NCBI RefSeq assembly: GCF_002154725.1
Contig: NZ_MTAW01000046.1
Location: 1-46,630 of the forward strand
From: Nostoc sp. 106C
Lineage (GTDB): Bacteria; Cyanobacteriota; Cyanobacteriia; Cyanobacteriales; Nostocaceae
Length of the DNA stretch: 46,630 nucleotides
Reading direction: 5' to 3'
Below the pieces are notes generated by a model, which saw nothing but the letters and a program-made list of their open reading frames with translations, did not search any database and was not told the DNA's origin. Made by a program: the position numbers and the translations under genes. This document shows, piece by piece, positions 26,370-33,984 of this stretch. The first letter of the stretch is position 1. The number at the start of each line of letters is the position of its first letter.

Positions 26370-27093
26370 GATTTATTTCGGCTGTCGCTACACTTTCTTT
26401 GAGAGCTTTCTGCGCAACTCTTGTAACATAGATAGACACGGCAACTGTAGCAATACATCCCATCACTTGGAGCGCCCATTCTCCTACTTGAGCTTGGGTA
26501 TTTGCTGGTTGATGAGGCGTATTCAGCATGGCAAGATTACTAGCTAAAGAGCCGATGTAAACATACATCACAGTACCCGGAATAATACCGATAGAACCTA
26601 AGATATAATCTTTAAGTGAAACTTGTGTTATCCCAAAAGCGTAATTTAACAAGTTAAAGGGAAAGATAGGCGAAAGCCGAGTCAGTAGCACAATTTTCCA
26701 TCCTTCTTTGGCAACGGCTAAATCAATTGCTTTAAATTTAGGATGTTTTTCAAGTTGTTGAGCCACCCAATCCCGTGATAGATAACGCCCAATTAAAAAT
26801 GCTAAAGTAGCTCCAATAGTTGCCGCAATTATTACATAGATAGACCCCCAAAAAACGCCAAATAGACAACCTCCTTTTAACGTTAAAATAGAACCTGGTA
26901 TAAACAATAAGGTTGCTAAGTTATAAATCGCTATGAAAGCAATGGGACCAAAATAACCAAGATTATTTACCCACATCACTGTGGTATGTAAAAGTTCTTG
27001 AAGGTTGAGATGTTTGCTCGTAATTATAAGCGCGGCAACTAGACAACTTAATAGTAAAAGCTTGAGTTTAGTATATAATTTACGCTTATGCAT
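26347..27093 (-). CDS. TVP38/TMEM64 membrane protein, tandem paralogue
   Basis: 248 aa with the same core as its neighbour: FIPGSILTLKGGCLFGVFWG, GATLAFLIGRYLSRDW, LTRLSPIFPFNLLNYAFGI, and GIIPGTVMYVYIGSLAS. The signature segments are nearly identical in the two proteins while the N- and C-terminal tails differ. A tandem duplication is the simplest reading. Heteromeric function is possible but not shown. It lies between the glycosyltransferase and the first TVP38 gene on the minus strand. Confidence 0.9.
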   Translation of the reverse strand: MHKRKLYTKLKLLLLSCLVAALIITSKHLNLQELLHTTVMWVNNLGYFGPIAFIAIYNLATLLFIPGSILTLKGGCLFGVFWGSIYVIIAATIGATLAFLIGRYLSRDWVAQQLEKHPKFKAIDLAVAKEGWKIVLLTRLSPIFPFNLLNYAFGITQVSLKDYILGSIGIIPGTVMYVYIGSLASNLAMLNTPHQPANTQAQVGEWALQVMGCIATVAVSIYVTRVAQKALKESVATAEINHDTKNHN

Positions 27094-27169
27094 TTTCAGT
27101 TGTCAGCCTGTTTACTGTTCACTGTCTTGCTATCTTCAACCAAGATATTCCAATTCCATGAGAATCAGC

Positions 27170-27880
27170 TTAATTCTTCCTAAATTTTTCTTGGCGATAC
27201 CAGCTACGAATTCGCTCAGGTGATACTCCCAGTAAATAAGCGACAATTACTATTTGATTAATTAAGGTAGTTTGAAGAATTCCCTTGCGCAACCATCGAC
27301 GGGCTGAGGTGACAACTGGTTGTGCAATAATAGCGATTCTACCGTTAGATTTTAAACGGCGTATGAGTTCAAAGTCTTCCATAATTGGCAATTCAGGAAA
27401 ACCACCAATTTGCTGAAATACTTCTTTGGTAATGAAAATTGCTTGATCGCCATAGGGCATTTGCAAAAAATGCGATCGCCTATTCACTCCCCATTCTACC
27501 AACCTGATACCCCAACCCGATGCATCAATCCGCAAGTTAAACGCACCCGCCACTGTTTTTGGTTCTTGTAGTGCTGTGCGAATCATGGCATCAAAGCCAG
27601 GAGGTAAACGCGTATCTGCGTGGAGAAACAGCAGAATCTCGCCGCTAGCAGCTACAGCACCCGCGTTCATTTGCACCGCCCGCCCAGGAGATGACAAGAT
27701 AACTTTGACACCTAATGACTGTGCTCTTGCTACAGTGTCATCTTGAGAGCCACCATCTACTACAATGACTTCTATATTTATACTCGGTTGGGTAGTAGCT
27801 AACGTATCTTTAATATTTGCGGCTTCATTGAGAGTTGGAATGATGATAGAGATAGTTGCAGCGCCAAGATTCTGATTCAT
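27170..27880 (-). CDS. Family 2 glycosyltransferase, TIGR04283-like
   Basis: 236 aa from the ATG at 27880. The frame extends to 27925 and beyond, but the family core begins just after MNQNLGAA with ISIIIPTLNEAANI. It has a GT-A fold: VIVVDGGSQDDT, SSPGRAVQMNAGA, and the metal-binding LHADTRLPPGF. Then come MPYGDQAIFI and MEDFELIRRL, both typical of TIGR04283, a family named for co-occurrence with arsenosugar biosynthesis genes. No arsS radical-SAM gene lies in this window. The donor and acceptor are unknown. It is the first gene of the minus-strand set with the TVP38 pair and the flavoprotein, so a joint role in membrane or glycolipid metabolism is inferred. Confidence 0.85.
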   Translation of the reverse strand: MNQNLGAATISIIIPTLNEAANIKDTLATTQPSINIEVIVVDGGSQDDTVARAQSLGVKVILSSPGRAVQMNAGAVAASGEILLFLHADTRLPPGFDAMIRTALQEPKTVAGAFNLRIDASGWGIRLVEWGVNRRSHFLQMPYGDQAIFITKEVFQQIGGFPELPIMEDFELIRRLKSNGRIAIIAQPVVTSARRWLRKGILQTTLINQIVIVAYLLGVSPERIRSWYRQEKFRKN

Positions 27881-27980
27881 AATTGCTGAGTTTCTTTTCT
27901 GGCTGCTTATTGTACTTCTATCCAATCCCTCGCAATGACTTTCTCTAACTTCTGCAAGTTCTGTCGTTACTTCAGCGCAC

Positions 27981-28022
27981 TCTGCATCTAATCATGAAAA
28001 ATCGCATCGAAGAGTGATCGCT
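27981..28022. repeat. Left flanking direct repeat of the minisatellite
   Basis: TCTGCATCTAATC...GCATCGA.GAG.GATCGCT is about 42 bp and matches 28343-28384 with only a few differences by eye. The pair brackets the 21-bp array. Confidence 0.7.
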
Positions 28023-28389
28023 CTTTTCGGGGATTGCTTGGCTGGCAATGAGTTTTTATAATTAGGCGATCGCACCATACAAAAACGAACCTTGAAGCGG
28101 CTTTTCTCAACTCAATAGTGGCTTTTCTCAACTCAATAGTGGCTTTCCTCAACTCAATAGCGGCTTTCCTCAACTCAATAGCGGCTTTCCTCAACTCAAT
28201 AGCGGCTTTCCTCAACTCAATAGCGGCTTTCCTCAACTCAATAGTGGCTTTTCTCAATTCAATAGCGGCTTTCCTTAACTCAATAGTGGCTTTCCTCAAC
28301 TCAATAGTGGCTTTCCTTAACTCAATAGTGGCTTCCGCAACCTCTGCATCTAATCTGAAAAAATGGCATCGAAAAGCGATCGCTACCAA
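27988..28389 (-). CDS. Possible heptad-repeat protein (doubtful)
   Basis: An open frame of 133 aa made of an N-terminal flank (FRLDAEVAEA), eleven copies of the heptapeptide IELRKA(A/T) and a 33-residue tail. A perfect heptad with I and L spaced as in a coiled coil could form a long amphipathic helix. Against coding: the only start is TTG with no proper Shine-Dalgarno, and the plus strand is open through the array as well. Three of the four variable sites in the array are synonymous, but third positions of the two strands coincide, so this does not choose a strand. I keep it as a low-confidence call. Confidence 0.25.
   Translation of the reverse strand: MVAIAFRCHFFRLDAEVAEATIELRKATIELRKATIELRKAAIELRKATIELRKAAIELRKAAIELRKAAIELRKAAIELRKATIELRKATIELRKAASRFVFVWCDRLIIKTHCQPSNPRKERSLFDAIFHD
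28097..28327. repeat. 21-bp tandem repeat, 11 units
   Basis: Eleven uninterrupted units of consensus GCGGCTTTCCTCAACTCAATA with exactly 21-bp period, followed by a degenerate twelfth start. Only four sites vary: unit positions 2, 9, 12 and 15, all C/T. There are no spacers, so it is not a CRISPR. Confidence 0.95.
28343..28384. repeat. Right flanking direct repeat of the minisatellite
   Basis: This is the second copy of the 27981-28022 sequence, ending in the same GATCGCT. Confidence 0.7.
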
Positions 28390-28560
28390 TTCTCCTCTAG
28401 AGCGATATCTTGTACAGTCAAATAGGAAAATTCCAGCCCCATCAAATCTAATAGTTCAAGAAATATATCAGGCTGGATTTCCATGATTTCTGCTGCTTTT
28501 TTGAAACTAGTAACTATAGGAAATAACGCATCTAGCACAAACAAAAATGGCTATTAATTG

Positions 28561-28755
28561 TTAGCTAGATTTGAGTATTTTAATTAGTCCAGCAATTGCT
28601 GCAACTACTATTGAAACACTTAAAGCGATCGCAAAAGGACTAGAGGGTTGTTGCAGCAATACAGGCGTAACATCAACTGAGTATTGTGAATTTATGGGTT
28701 GGACAGTTGTGATACTCTGTTGTGACTTAATGGTGGTTGTTTGATTATTAAACAT
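28561..28755 (-). CDS. Small single-span membrane protein, unknown function
   Basis: 64 aa. A polar, Gln/Thr/Ser-rich N-terminal half (NNQTTTIKSQQSITTVQP) is followed by one C-terminal transmembrane helix (FAIALSVSIVVAAIAGLI) and a short KILKSS tail. GAGGT lies 8 nt before the ATG, which supports real translation. No family is recognised. It lies divergent to the NB-ARC gene, 287 bp away, so the two may share a regulatory region. The region 28756-29042 between them shows no gene. Confidence 0.65.
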   Translation of the reverse strand: MFNNQTTTIKSQQSITTVQPINSQYSVDVTPVLLQQPSSPFAIALSVSIVVAAIAGLIKILKSS

Positions 28756-29042
28756 TATTTTGACCTCATCTAAATTGTTCTTGAGATAAAGATAAGTTGA
28801 CTCGAAAGCTACCTGTTATAGCTTTCATGTTCTTTGAAAATCTGCAAATTTACGGTGATAGCTGGTCTTGAGCAGTTAAGTTATGGGAAAATACTTTGAA
28901 TTCCTTCCCATACCTATATAGTGGAATAGCTTGCTGGCTCTTTTAGGTCGTATTTGGCTCAATCTTTAGCTCAGTTTCGGTCTCACAGCTTTTACTACAT
29001 GTAAGTAAGCCACAATTGAAGAGACACTTCTGGAAAATAAAT

Positions 29043-30287
29043 ATGGGAATTTCACTTAGAGCCTCGACCCAAGGGCTAGATATAGTTGAGCAGGCAAGAA
29101 TACGCAAGGGTTGGAAAAAACAAGATGATACTTGGTGTGGTAGCGTGCCTACTTCACGGGAAACTTTGAAGCGGTTTCGGCGTGGTGAGCCAATTCAAAA
29201 AGAAACCTTTATGAGAATCTGTGAGGTAATGGGAGTGGACTGGCAAAGGGTTGTTGATAACACTGTCCATCCTCGCCTATCACCGCCAGATCATACTAAA
29301 GATTGGGGTGAAGCTCCTGATGTTTGGGTTTTCTATGGACGCACTCAAGAACTAGCCAAACTACAGCGAGTAATTGTGCAAGACCGCTGCCGTGTGGTAT
29401 CACTACTAGGTATTGGGGGAATTGGCAAAACTGCTTTAGCCGTGCAACTGGCAGAACAGATCCAAGATGAGTTTGAGTATTTTATTTGGCGATCGCTCCG
29501 TAATGCACCATCGCTTGAATCTCTTTTAGTCGACTTGGTTTCTTTCTTTTCTCACCAGCAACAAACTCAGGCGGAATTATCACAATTAATTGATTTTTTA
29601 TGCCAGCACCGCTGTTTAATGGTATTAGATGAACTAGATGCGATTTTCGGCAATAGCTATTCTGCCGGATATTATCGCCCTGGATATGAAGCCTATGGTG
29701 AGCTAATAAAACAAGTTGGAGAAAGACGCAATCTGCAAAGTTGCTTAGTACTAACCAGTCGGGAGAAACCACAAGAAATTGTTTCGTTAGAGAGTAATAG
29801 GCTAGCTATTCGGTCATTACTACTGGAAGGTTTGGGGGACGCAGCCAGTGCAATTTTCAAAGAAGAAGAATTGCTCTATGAACCAGAACAATGGCAAGAA
29901 CTCATTCAAATGTATCGAGGCAATCCTCTAGCTTTAAAAATAGTTTCTACAACTATCCAAGATTTATTTGGAGGTAGCGTAGCTGAATTTTTAAGGCACA
30001 ACACAATAGTTGTTAGCGATCAATTTAGAGAAATTTTAGATCACCAATTTCAGCGACTATCTCTTTTAGAAAAAAAGATTATGTACATGCTAGCAAATTA
30101 TAAATACCCAATATCGCTAGAGCAATTAAAACAAAACGTATCATTAATTATATCAACATCAGAAATCATCGAAGCTTTGGATTCCCTTAGCAGGCGATCG
30201 CTAATTGAAAAAAGTACAGAACAAAGTGCAGTGCTTTTTACACTACAACCTGTGGTGATGAAGTACGTTAAAAGATTTAAGGAATAG
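29043..30287 (+). CDS. HTH / NB-ARC STAND-type ATPase without a repeat domain
   Basis: 414 aa from the ATG at 29043; the TTG at 29016 would add nine residues. Residues about 1-75 form a helix-rich N-terminal domain (SLRASTQGLDIVEQARIRKG, then LKRFRRGEPIQKETF) common in cyanobacterial STAND proteins. The NB-ARC ATPase follows: Walker A GIGGIGKT at about 123-130, Walker B CLMVLDELD at about 191-199, LTSREKP, and the GLPL-like motif GNPLALK. A winged-helix region closes the protein (LSLLEKKIMYMLANY). Most relatives continue into WD40 or TPR sensors; this one stops. A WD40-bearing kinase follows 62 bp later. It is probably a nucleotide-controlled switch; the ligand and effector are unknown. Confidence 0.85.
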   Translation: MGISLRASTQGLDIVEQARIRKGWKKQDDTWCGSVPTSRETLKRFRRGEPIQKETFMRICEVMGVDWQRVVDNTVHPRLSPPDHTKDWGEAPDVWVFYGRTQELAKLQRVIVQDRCRVVSLLGIGGIGKTALAVQLAEQIQDEFEYFIWRSLRNAPSLESLLVDLVSFFSHQQQTQAELSQLIDFLCQHRCLMVLDELDAIFGNSYSAGYYRPGYEAYGELIKQVGERRNLQSCLVLTSREKPQEIVSLESNRLAIRSLLLEGLGDAASAIFKEEELLYEPEQWQELIQMYRGNPLALKIVSTTIQDLFGGSVAEFLRHNTIVVSDQFREILDHQFQRLSLLEKKIMYMLANYKYPISLEQLKQNVSLIISTSEIIEALDSLSRRSLIEKSTEQSAVLFTLQPVVMKYVKRFKE

Positions 30288-30349
30288 GTATTTTAAGCGG
30301 TGAAGCTACAAGCACTTAGCCATTTTTTGAATTGAGATCGCGCAAAAGT

Positions 30350-32587
30350 ATGGTCTACTGCATCAACCCTAACTGCCCTCGCTCAAATCCTGACAACTGC
30401 CAGAGGTGCCAAGCCTGCGACAATGATTTGCTTATTCAAGGTCGGTATTGGTTAATTAAACCTCTGCGGCAACTGCACGCCTCAGATTATATTGAAGTCT
30501 TTGAGGTCAATGAGGATAGGAATAAACAAACAAAGCTCTCCTTGTTAAAAGCTGTAAAGACCGCTTTTCGCCATCCAAGCACACTCTTAAGAGCTTCGGC
30601 TGCACAGGTGTTATATTCTCCGCCAAAAGTCCTAAAGGTTCTCAAGACAAACCGGAACGAAAAGTACGCCGAACTGTTTGAACAAGAAGCAAGGATATTA
30701 ACTTATCTGAGACATCCAGGGATTCCCAAAGCACAGCCAGATGAGAACTTTAGCTGGCGGCTTAGGAATAATCAAGAGCTGCGTTGCTTGGTGATGGAAA
30801 AAATTGAGGGTCAGAATTTGCAGCAGTGGTTGCAGGAAAATCAGCGAATTTCTGAAGAGAATTTAGCACTTGATTGGCTTAAAAAAATTGTGGAAATCCT
30901 GGATTATGTGCATCAAAAAGGCTTTTTTCATAGGGATATTAAGCCGTCCAATATTATGTTGAAACCTGATGGTTCACTTGTGCTGATTGATTTTGGAACA
31001 GCTAGGGAAGTCACACAAACAGTAATTAATGGGCAAGACGTGACTGTAGTTTGCTCACCTGGTTATACTGCTCCTGAACAAGTGAAAGGTCGAGCCGTTC
31101 CTCAATCTGATTTCTTTGCTTTAGGGCGCACATTTGTCCATTTACTCACGGGTTACCATCCCGGTGAATTTTCTGTAGACTCTCAAACAGATCAGTTGAT
31201 TTGGCGATATCACGCTCCACACATATCACAGGAGTTAGCAGATTTTATAGATAAATTAATAGCTCCATCCGTACAAAATCGATTTCAAAATACACAATTA
31301 ATATTGCAAAGTCTACAGGAAATTAGTGAGTCTTTACCGCAACAATATGAACAAACAGAGCCTCCACCGTTCCAACCATACTCACCGATTCCTCATCCTG
31401 TACCTGTTATCCAATCTAAAAGGCGTATTAAGCGTATTATTGTTGGGCTGATAGTAATCCTATTGCTAGTTGTAGGCATATGGAAATTTCTAATACCTCC
31501 ATCATCCTCAACCTGTTTACGTGCTCCAGATGGTGTCTTAGATGTGAATGAGATGGCTTTCAGTCCTGATGGCAATTATATCGTCACAGCAAGTTTGAAC
31601 AATGGCAACAATGACAGTATAGTGAGAGTGTTCAAATCAAGCAGTAACAACGAGTTAGTGCATACTATAAACCGTAAAGATGTAGTAGCACTCAAATTCA
31701 GTCCAGATGAGAATAAAATAGCCATAGCTAGCTTTGATAGCAGCTTAGGCTTGTGGAAGATGACTAATGAGGGTAAAATCAGCTTCTTAGAAACTTTAGA
31801 TTATCCAAATTTAGAGCCTCTAAAAAATTACATAGTTGCTCTTGCCTTCAGCCCCAAAGGCAATTTTCTCGCTGCGGCAAGTGTTGGCGGTTCTATACAA
31901 ATTTTTTCGACAAATAGTACAGAGGTTTTTGTAAGTAAGCGTATAATATATGGTAAGTACGTAAAGTCTATTAGTTTCAGTCCAGATGAAAAGTATTTAG
32001 CCATAGTTGGACGCGATAATAAAGCATCGGTGTGGAAGTGGAAAGATGAAAAGGAAAAAGACGGGCTGCGACTGAATGATGTAGTAGCCGTTGCCTTCAG
32101 TCCAAGGGATGGCAAATACTTAGCCATAGCAAATGCTGAAGGCACTGTAGAAGTGCGAAACGCAGATAATAACTTTGACATTTTTAAAACAATAAAACTT
32201 AAGACTTACCCAACGGCTATAAACTTTAGTCTTGACGGCAAACATTTACTCTTGCTTGGTTGGAACCAGACGGCTAAGTTGTGGAGTTTGGAAAACCAAG
32301 GCAAACTTATATCTTTAGAACAAAATTCCAATGATAAGGTGAAAGCAGCTGCCTTCAGTTCAAAAAGTGGGCAGTATATCGCCACTGTTAACAATAAGGA
32401 TACAATAAAAATTTGGGACAAAAGCGGTACTTTCATTAAACAATTGTCACAAGATAACGACAATAGTTTAGAAGCAGTTATCTTCAATCCCAATGATGAT
32501 ACACAGTTGGCCTTAACTGGTGCAAATGGCTGTCTACAAATACGAAAATGGTCTAAATTTATTTTAGGTCGTTGGGTTTTTGAATAA
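30350..32587 (+). CDS. Membrane-anchored Ser/Thr protein kinase with WD40 repeats
   Basis: 745 aa from the ATG at 30350; the upstream TTG is less likely because the family starts with this Cys-rich segment. Order: zinc-ribbon-like YCINPNCP..CQRCQAC (1-25); kinase domain about 33-330 with HRDIKPSN (Asp196), DFG (Asp214) and YTAPEQ; Pro-rich linker; one transmembrane helix about 363-382; eight WD40-like repeats marked by FSPDG-type motifs. The glycine-rich loop is degenerate (KPLRQLHASDYIEVFEV), which I recall as usual for this cyanobacterial subgroup. About 30 residues lie between NKQTK and PKVLKVLK where relatives are shorter. The topology would put kinase inside and WD40 propeller outside. 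The 3' end overlaps the convergent solute-binding gene by 24 bp. Confidence 0.88.
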   Translation: MVYCINPNCPRSNPDNCQRCQACDNDLLIQGRYWLIKPLRQLHASDYIEVFEVNEDRNKQTKLSLLKAVKTAFRHPSTLLRASAAQVLYSPPKVLKVLKTNRNEKYAELFEQEARILTYLRHPGIPKAQPDENFSWRLRNNQELRCLVMEKIEGQNLQQWLQENQRISEENLALDWLKKIVEILDYVHQKGFFHRDIKPSNIMLKPDGSLVLIDFGTAREVTQTVINGQDVTVVCSPGYTAPEQVKGRAVPQSDFFALGRTFVHLLTGYHPGEFSVDSQTDQLIWRYHAPHISQELADFIDKLIAPSVQNRFQNTQLILQSLQEISESLPQQYEQTEPPPFQPYSPIPHPVPVIQSKRRIKRIIVGLIVILLLVVGIWKFLIPPSSSTCLRAPDGVLDVNEMAFSPDGNYIVTASLNNGNNDSIVRVFKSSSNNELVHTINRKDVVALKFSPDENKIAIASFDSSLGLWKMTNEGKISFLETLDYPNLEPLKNYIVALAFSPKGNFLAAASVGGSIQIFSTNSTEVFVSKRIIYGKYVKSISFSPDEKYLAIVGRDNKASVWKWKDEKEKDGLRLNDVVAVAFSPRDGKYLAIANAEGTVEVRNADNNFDIFKTIKLKTYPTAINFSLDGKHLLLLGWNQTAKLWSLENQGKLISLEQNSNDKVKAAAFSSKSGQYIATVNNKDTIKIWDKSGTFIKQLSQDNDNSLEAVIFNPNDDTQLALTGANGCLQIRKWSKFILGRWVFE

Positions 32588-33907
32588 CTCTCTTGTTTCT
32601 TGAGCTGCTTTCTCCATTTCCTTCGTATAATCATCATTTTCAATCTTCAAGGCTTCACTAAGATGCTTTCGTAAAATTTCTGATGCTTTTGTATATTTAG
32701 GAATCGCTGGACGTGAAACCGAGTTTTCAACAATTTTTAACAGATCTGGATAGTAGCTATATTTCGCCACAATCTTAGGATCGTAAAACAAGTTCTCACG
32801 GCTTGGCACAGAGGCATATGCCAGAGTAAATTTTTGCTGAGATGCTGCACTTGTCAAGAATTTAATCGCTTTCAAGGCTTCTTTTTTATGTGGACTCTTT
32901 TCGGCAATTCCAAAGCCCCAGCCACCTTTGCAAGAAGCATAACTTTCTTTTTTTTGGGGGTGAACGACAGGTTTAATAGCAATATTGCTAGGAAAATCAG
33001 ACTCTGACCCATTAATATCACGCCAGACATCAGGCCAATTACGCAAAAAAACAGCTTCATTATTCGTAAACATGCTGTGGGTAGTTCGCTCCTCGTTATT
33101 TATGAAATTTTTAGGAGAAATATCTTTTTTAATTGTGTCGCGTAAAAACTTTATCGCCTTTATCGCTTCTAATTTGTCTAATCCTACCTCGTTTCCATTA
33201 ATCCAGAAGCCACCATAACTGTCGAGTACCTCAACAAACATGGCCGTCATTGCTTCTGAAGGTTTTCCCTGCCAAAGATAACCGTATGGAATGTCTTTTT
33301 TCTTTTGCTTTACTAGCTCAGAAATTTCCATTAAATGATCAAATGTCAGTTTTTCTGGAAGCTCAATTTTTAGCTCATCTAGCCAATCTTTCCGGTAGAA
33401 AAGTACACCGACATCGCTACGAAAAGGAATGCGATAAAGTTTATTTTTAAAACGTCCAGCATCAACCTCACTCGTTATAAAACCTTTCAATTCTTTTTCT
33501 GGAAAATACTCAGTAAGATCCATTAGCAATTTCTTGTCGGCAAATTCAGGAACCCAGATAATATCCATGTAAATTAAGTCATATTTTGGTTGTTGCTTGT
33601 TAAATTCAGAAATATAGATTTCTTTGAGATCATCACTCTTGTCTGGATTTTCTAGATTATTTTCGGCAGCATTTGCTATTTCAATTAAAATGTCTCGATT
33701 GTTATCATTGAATTGCTTGAGCAGTGGTCGCCAATATTGAGATTCACGCTGCGTTACTACAAACGATAGCGTGACTAGCGGTTTAGGCTGATCTTGCTGA
33801 TGAGAGCAGGCTGAAAGCAATTTAATAGATAAAATGAAGGCAAAGATTAACCCTAAAATTCGCAGAGTTATAAATCGCGGTAGTAATTTTCGCTGTTTGC
33901 CTATCAT
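32564..33907 (-). CDS. Orphan ABC-type extracellular solute-binding lipoprotein (family 1)
   Basis: 447 aa from the ATG at 33907. The longer frame starts with TTG inside a palindromic repeat and is less likely. A basic N-terminus and hydrophobic helix end in lipobox LSAC (Cys34), so it should be a lipoprotein. The body resembles sugar-binding family 1 proteins: YDLIYMDIIWVPEFADKKLL, RIPFRSDVGVLFYRKDWL, GGWGFGIAEKSPHKKEALKAIKFL, and ASVPSRENLFYDP. No permease or ATPase gene lies within the window, so it either works with a transporter elsewhere or acts as a sensor. It is tail-to-tail with the WD40 kinase (24-bp overlap). It lies downstream of alaS on the same strand, across a hairpin. Confidence 0.85.
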   Translation of the reverse strand: MIGKQRKLLPRFITLRILGLIFAFILSIKLLSACSHQQDQPKPLVTLSFVVTQRESQYWRPLLKQFNDNNRDILIEIANAAENNLENPDKSDDLKEIYISEFNKQQPKYDLIYMDIIWVPEFADKKLLMDLTEYFPEKELKGFITSEVDAGRFKNKLYRIPFRSDVGVLFYRKDWLDELKIELPEKLTFDHLMEISELVKQKKKDIPYGYLWQGKPSEAMTAMFVEVLDSYGGFWINGNEVGLDKLEAIKAIKFLRDTIKKDISPKNFINNEERTTHSMFTNNEAVFLRNWPDVWRDINGSESDFPSNIAIKPVVHPQKKESYASCKGGWGFGIAEKSPHKKEALKAIKFLTSAASQQKFTLAYASVPSRENLFYDPKIVAKYSYYPDLLKIVENSVSRPAIPKYTKASEILRKHLSEALKIENDDYTKEMEKAAQETRELFKNPTT

Positions 33908-33949
33908 TATGATTATCTTATTTGTTGTACCTTTAATAAATAATTCTAA

Positions 33950-33968
33950 GGCAGGCAAGATGCCTGCC
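33950..33968. terminator. Perfect hairpin between alaS and the lipoprotein gene
   Basis: GGCAGGCA / TGCCTGCC with an AGA loop, 17 nt after the alaS stop on the minus strand. The GGCAGGCAAGATGCCTGCC word is a common dispersed palindrome in such genomes. No T-run follows directly. Confidence 0.5.
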
Positions 33969-33984
33969 CCACAAGAAAATACAA

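Noticed and set aside
28097-28327. CRISPR array
   Set aside because: Units are contiguous 21-bp copies with no spacers, and no cas genes are nearby.
28118-28486. Plus-strand open frame of 122 aa through the 21-bp array (AAFLNSI repeats)
   Set aside because: It starts with GTG inside the repeat, has no ribosome site, and its openness follows from the repeat unit; the minus frame is at least as plausible.
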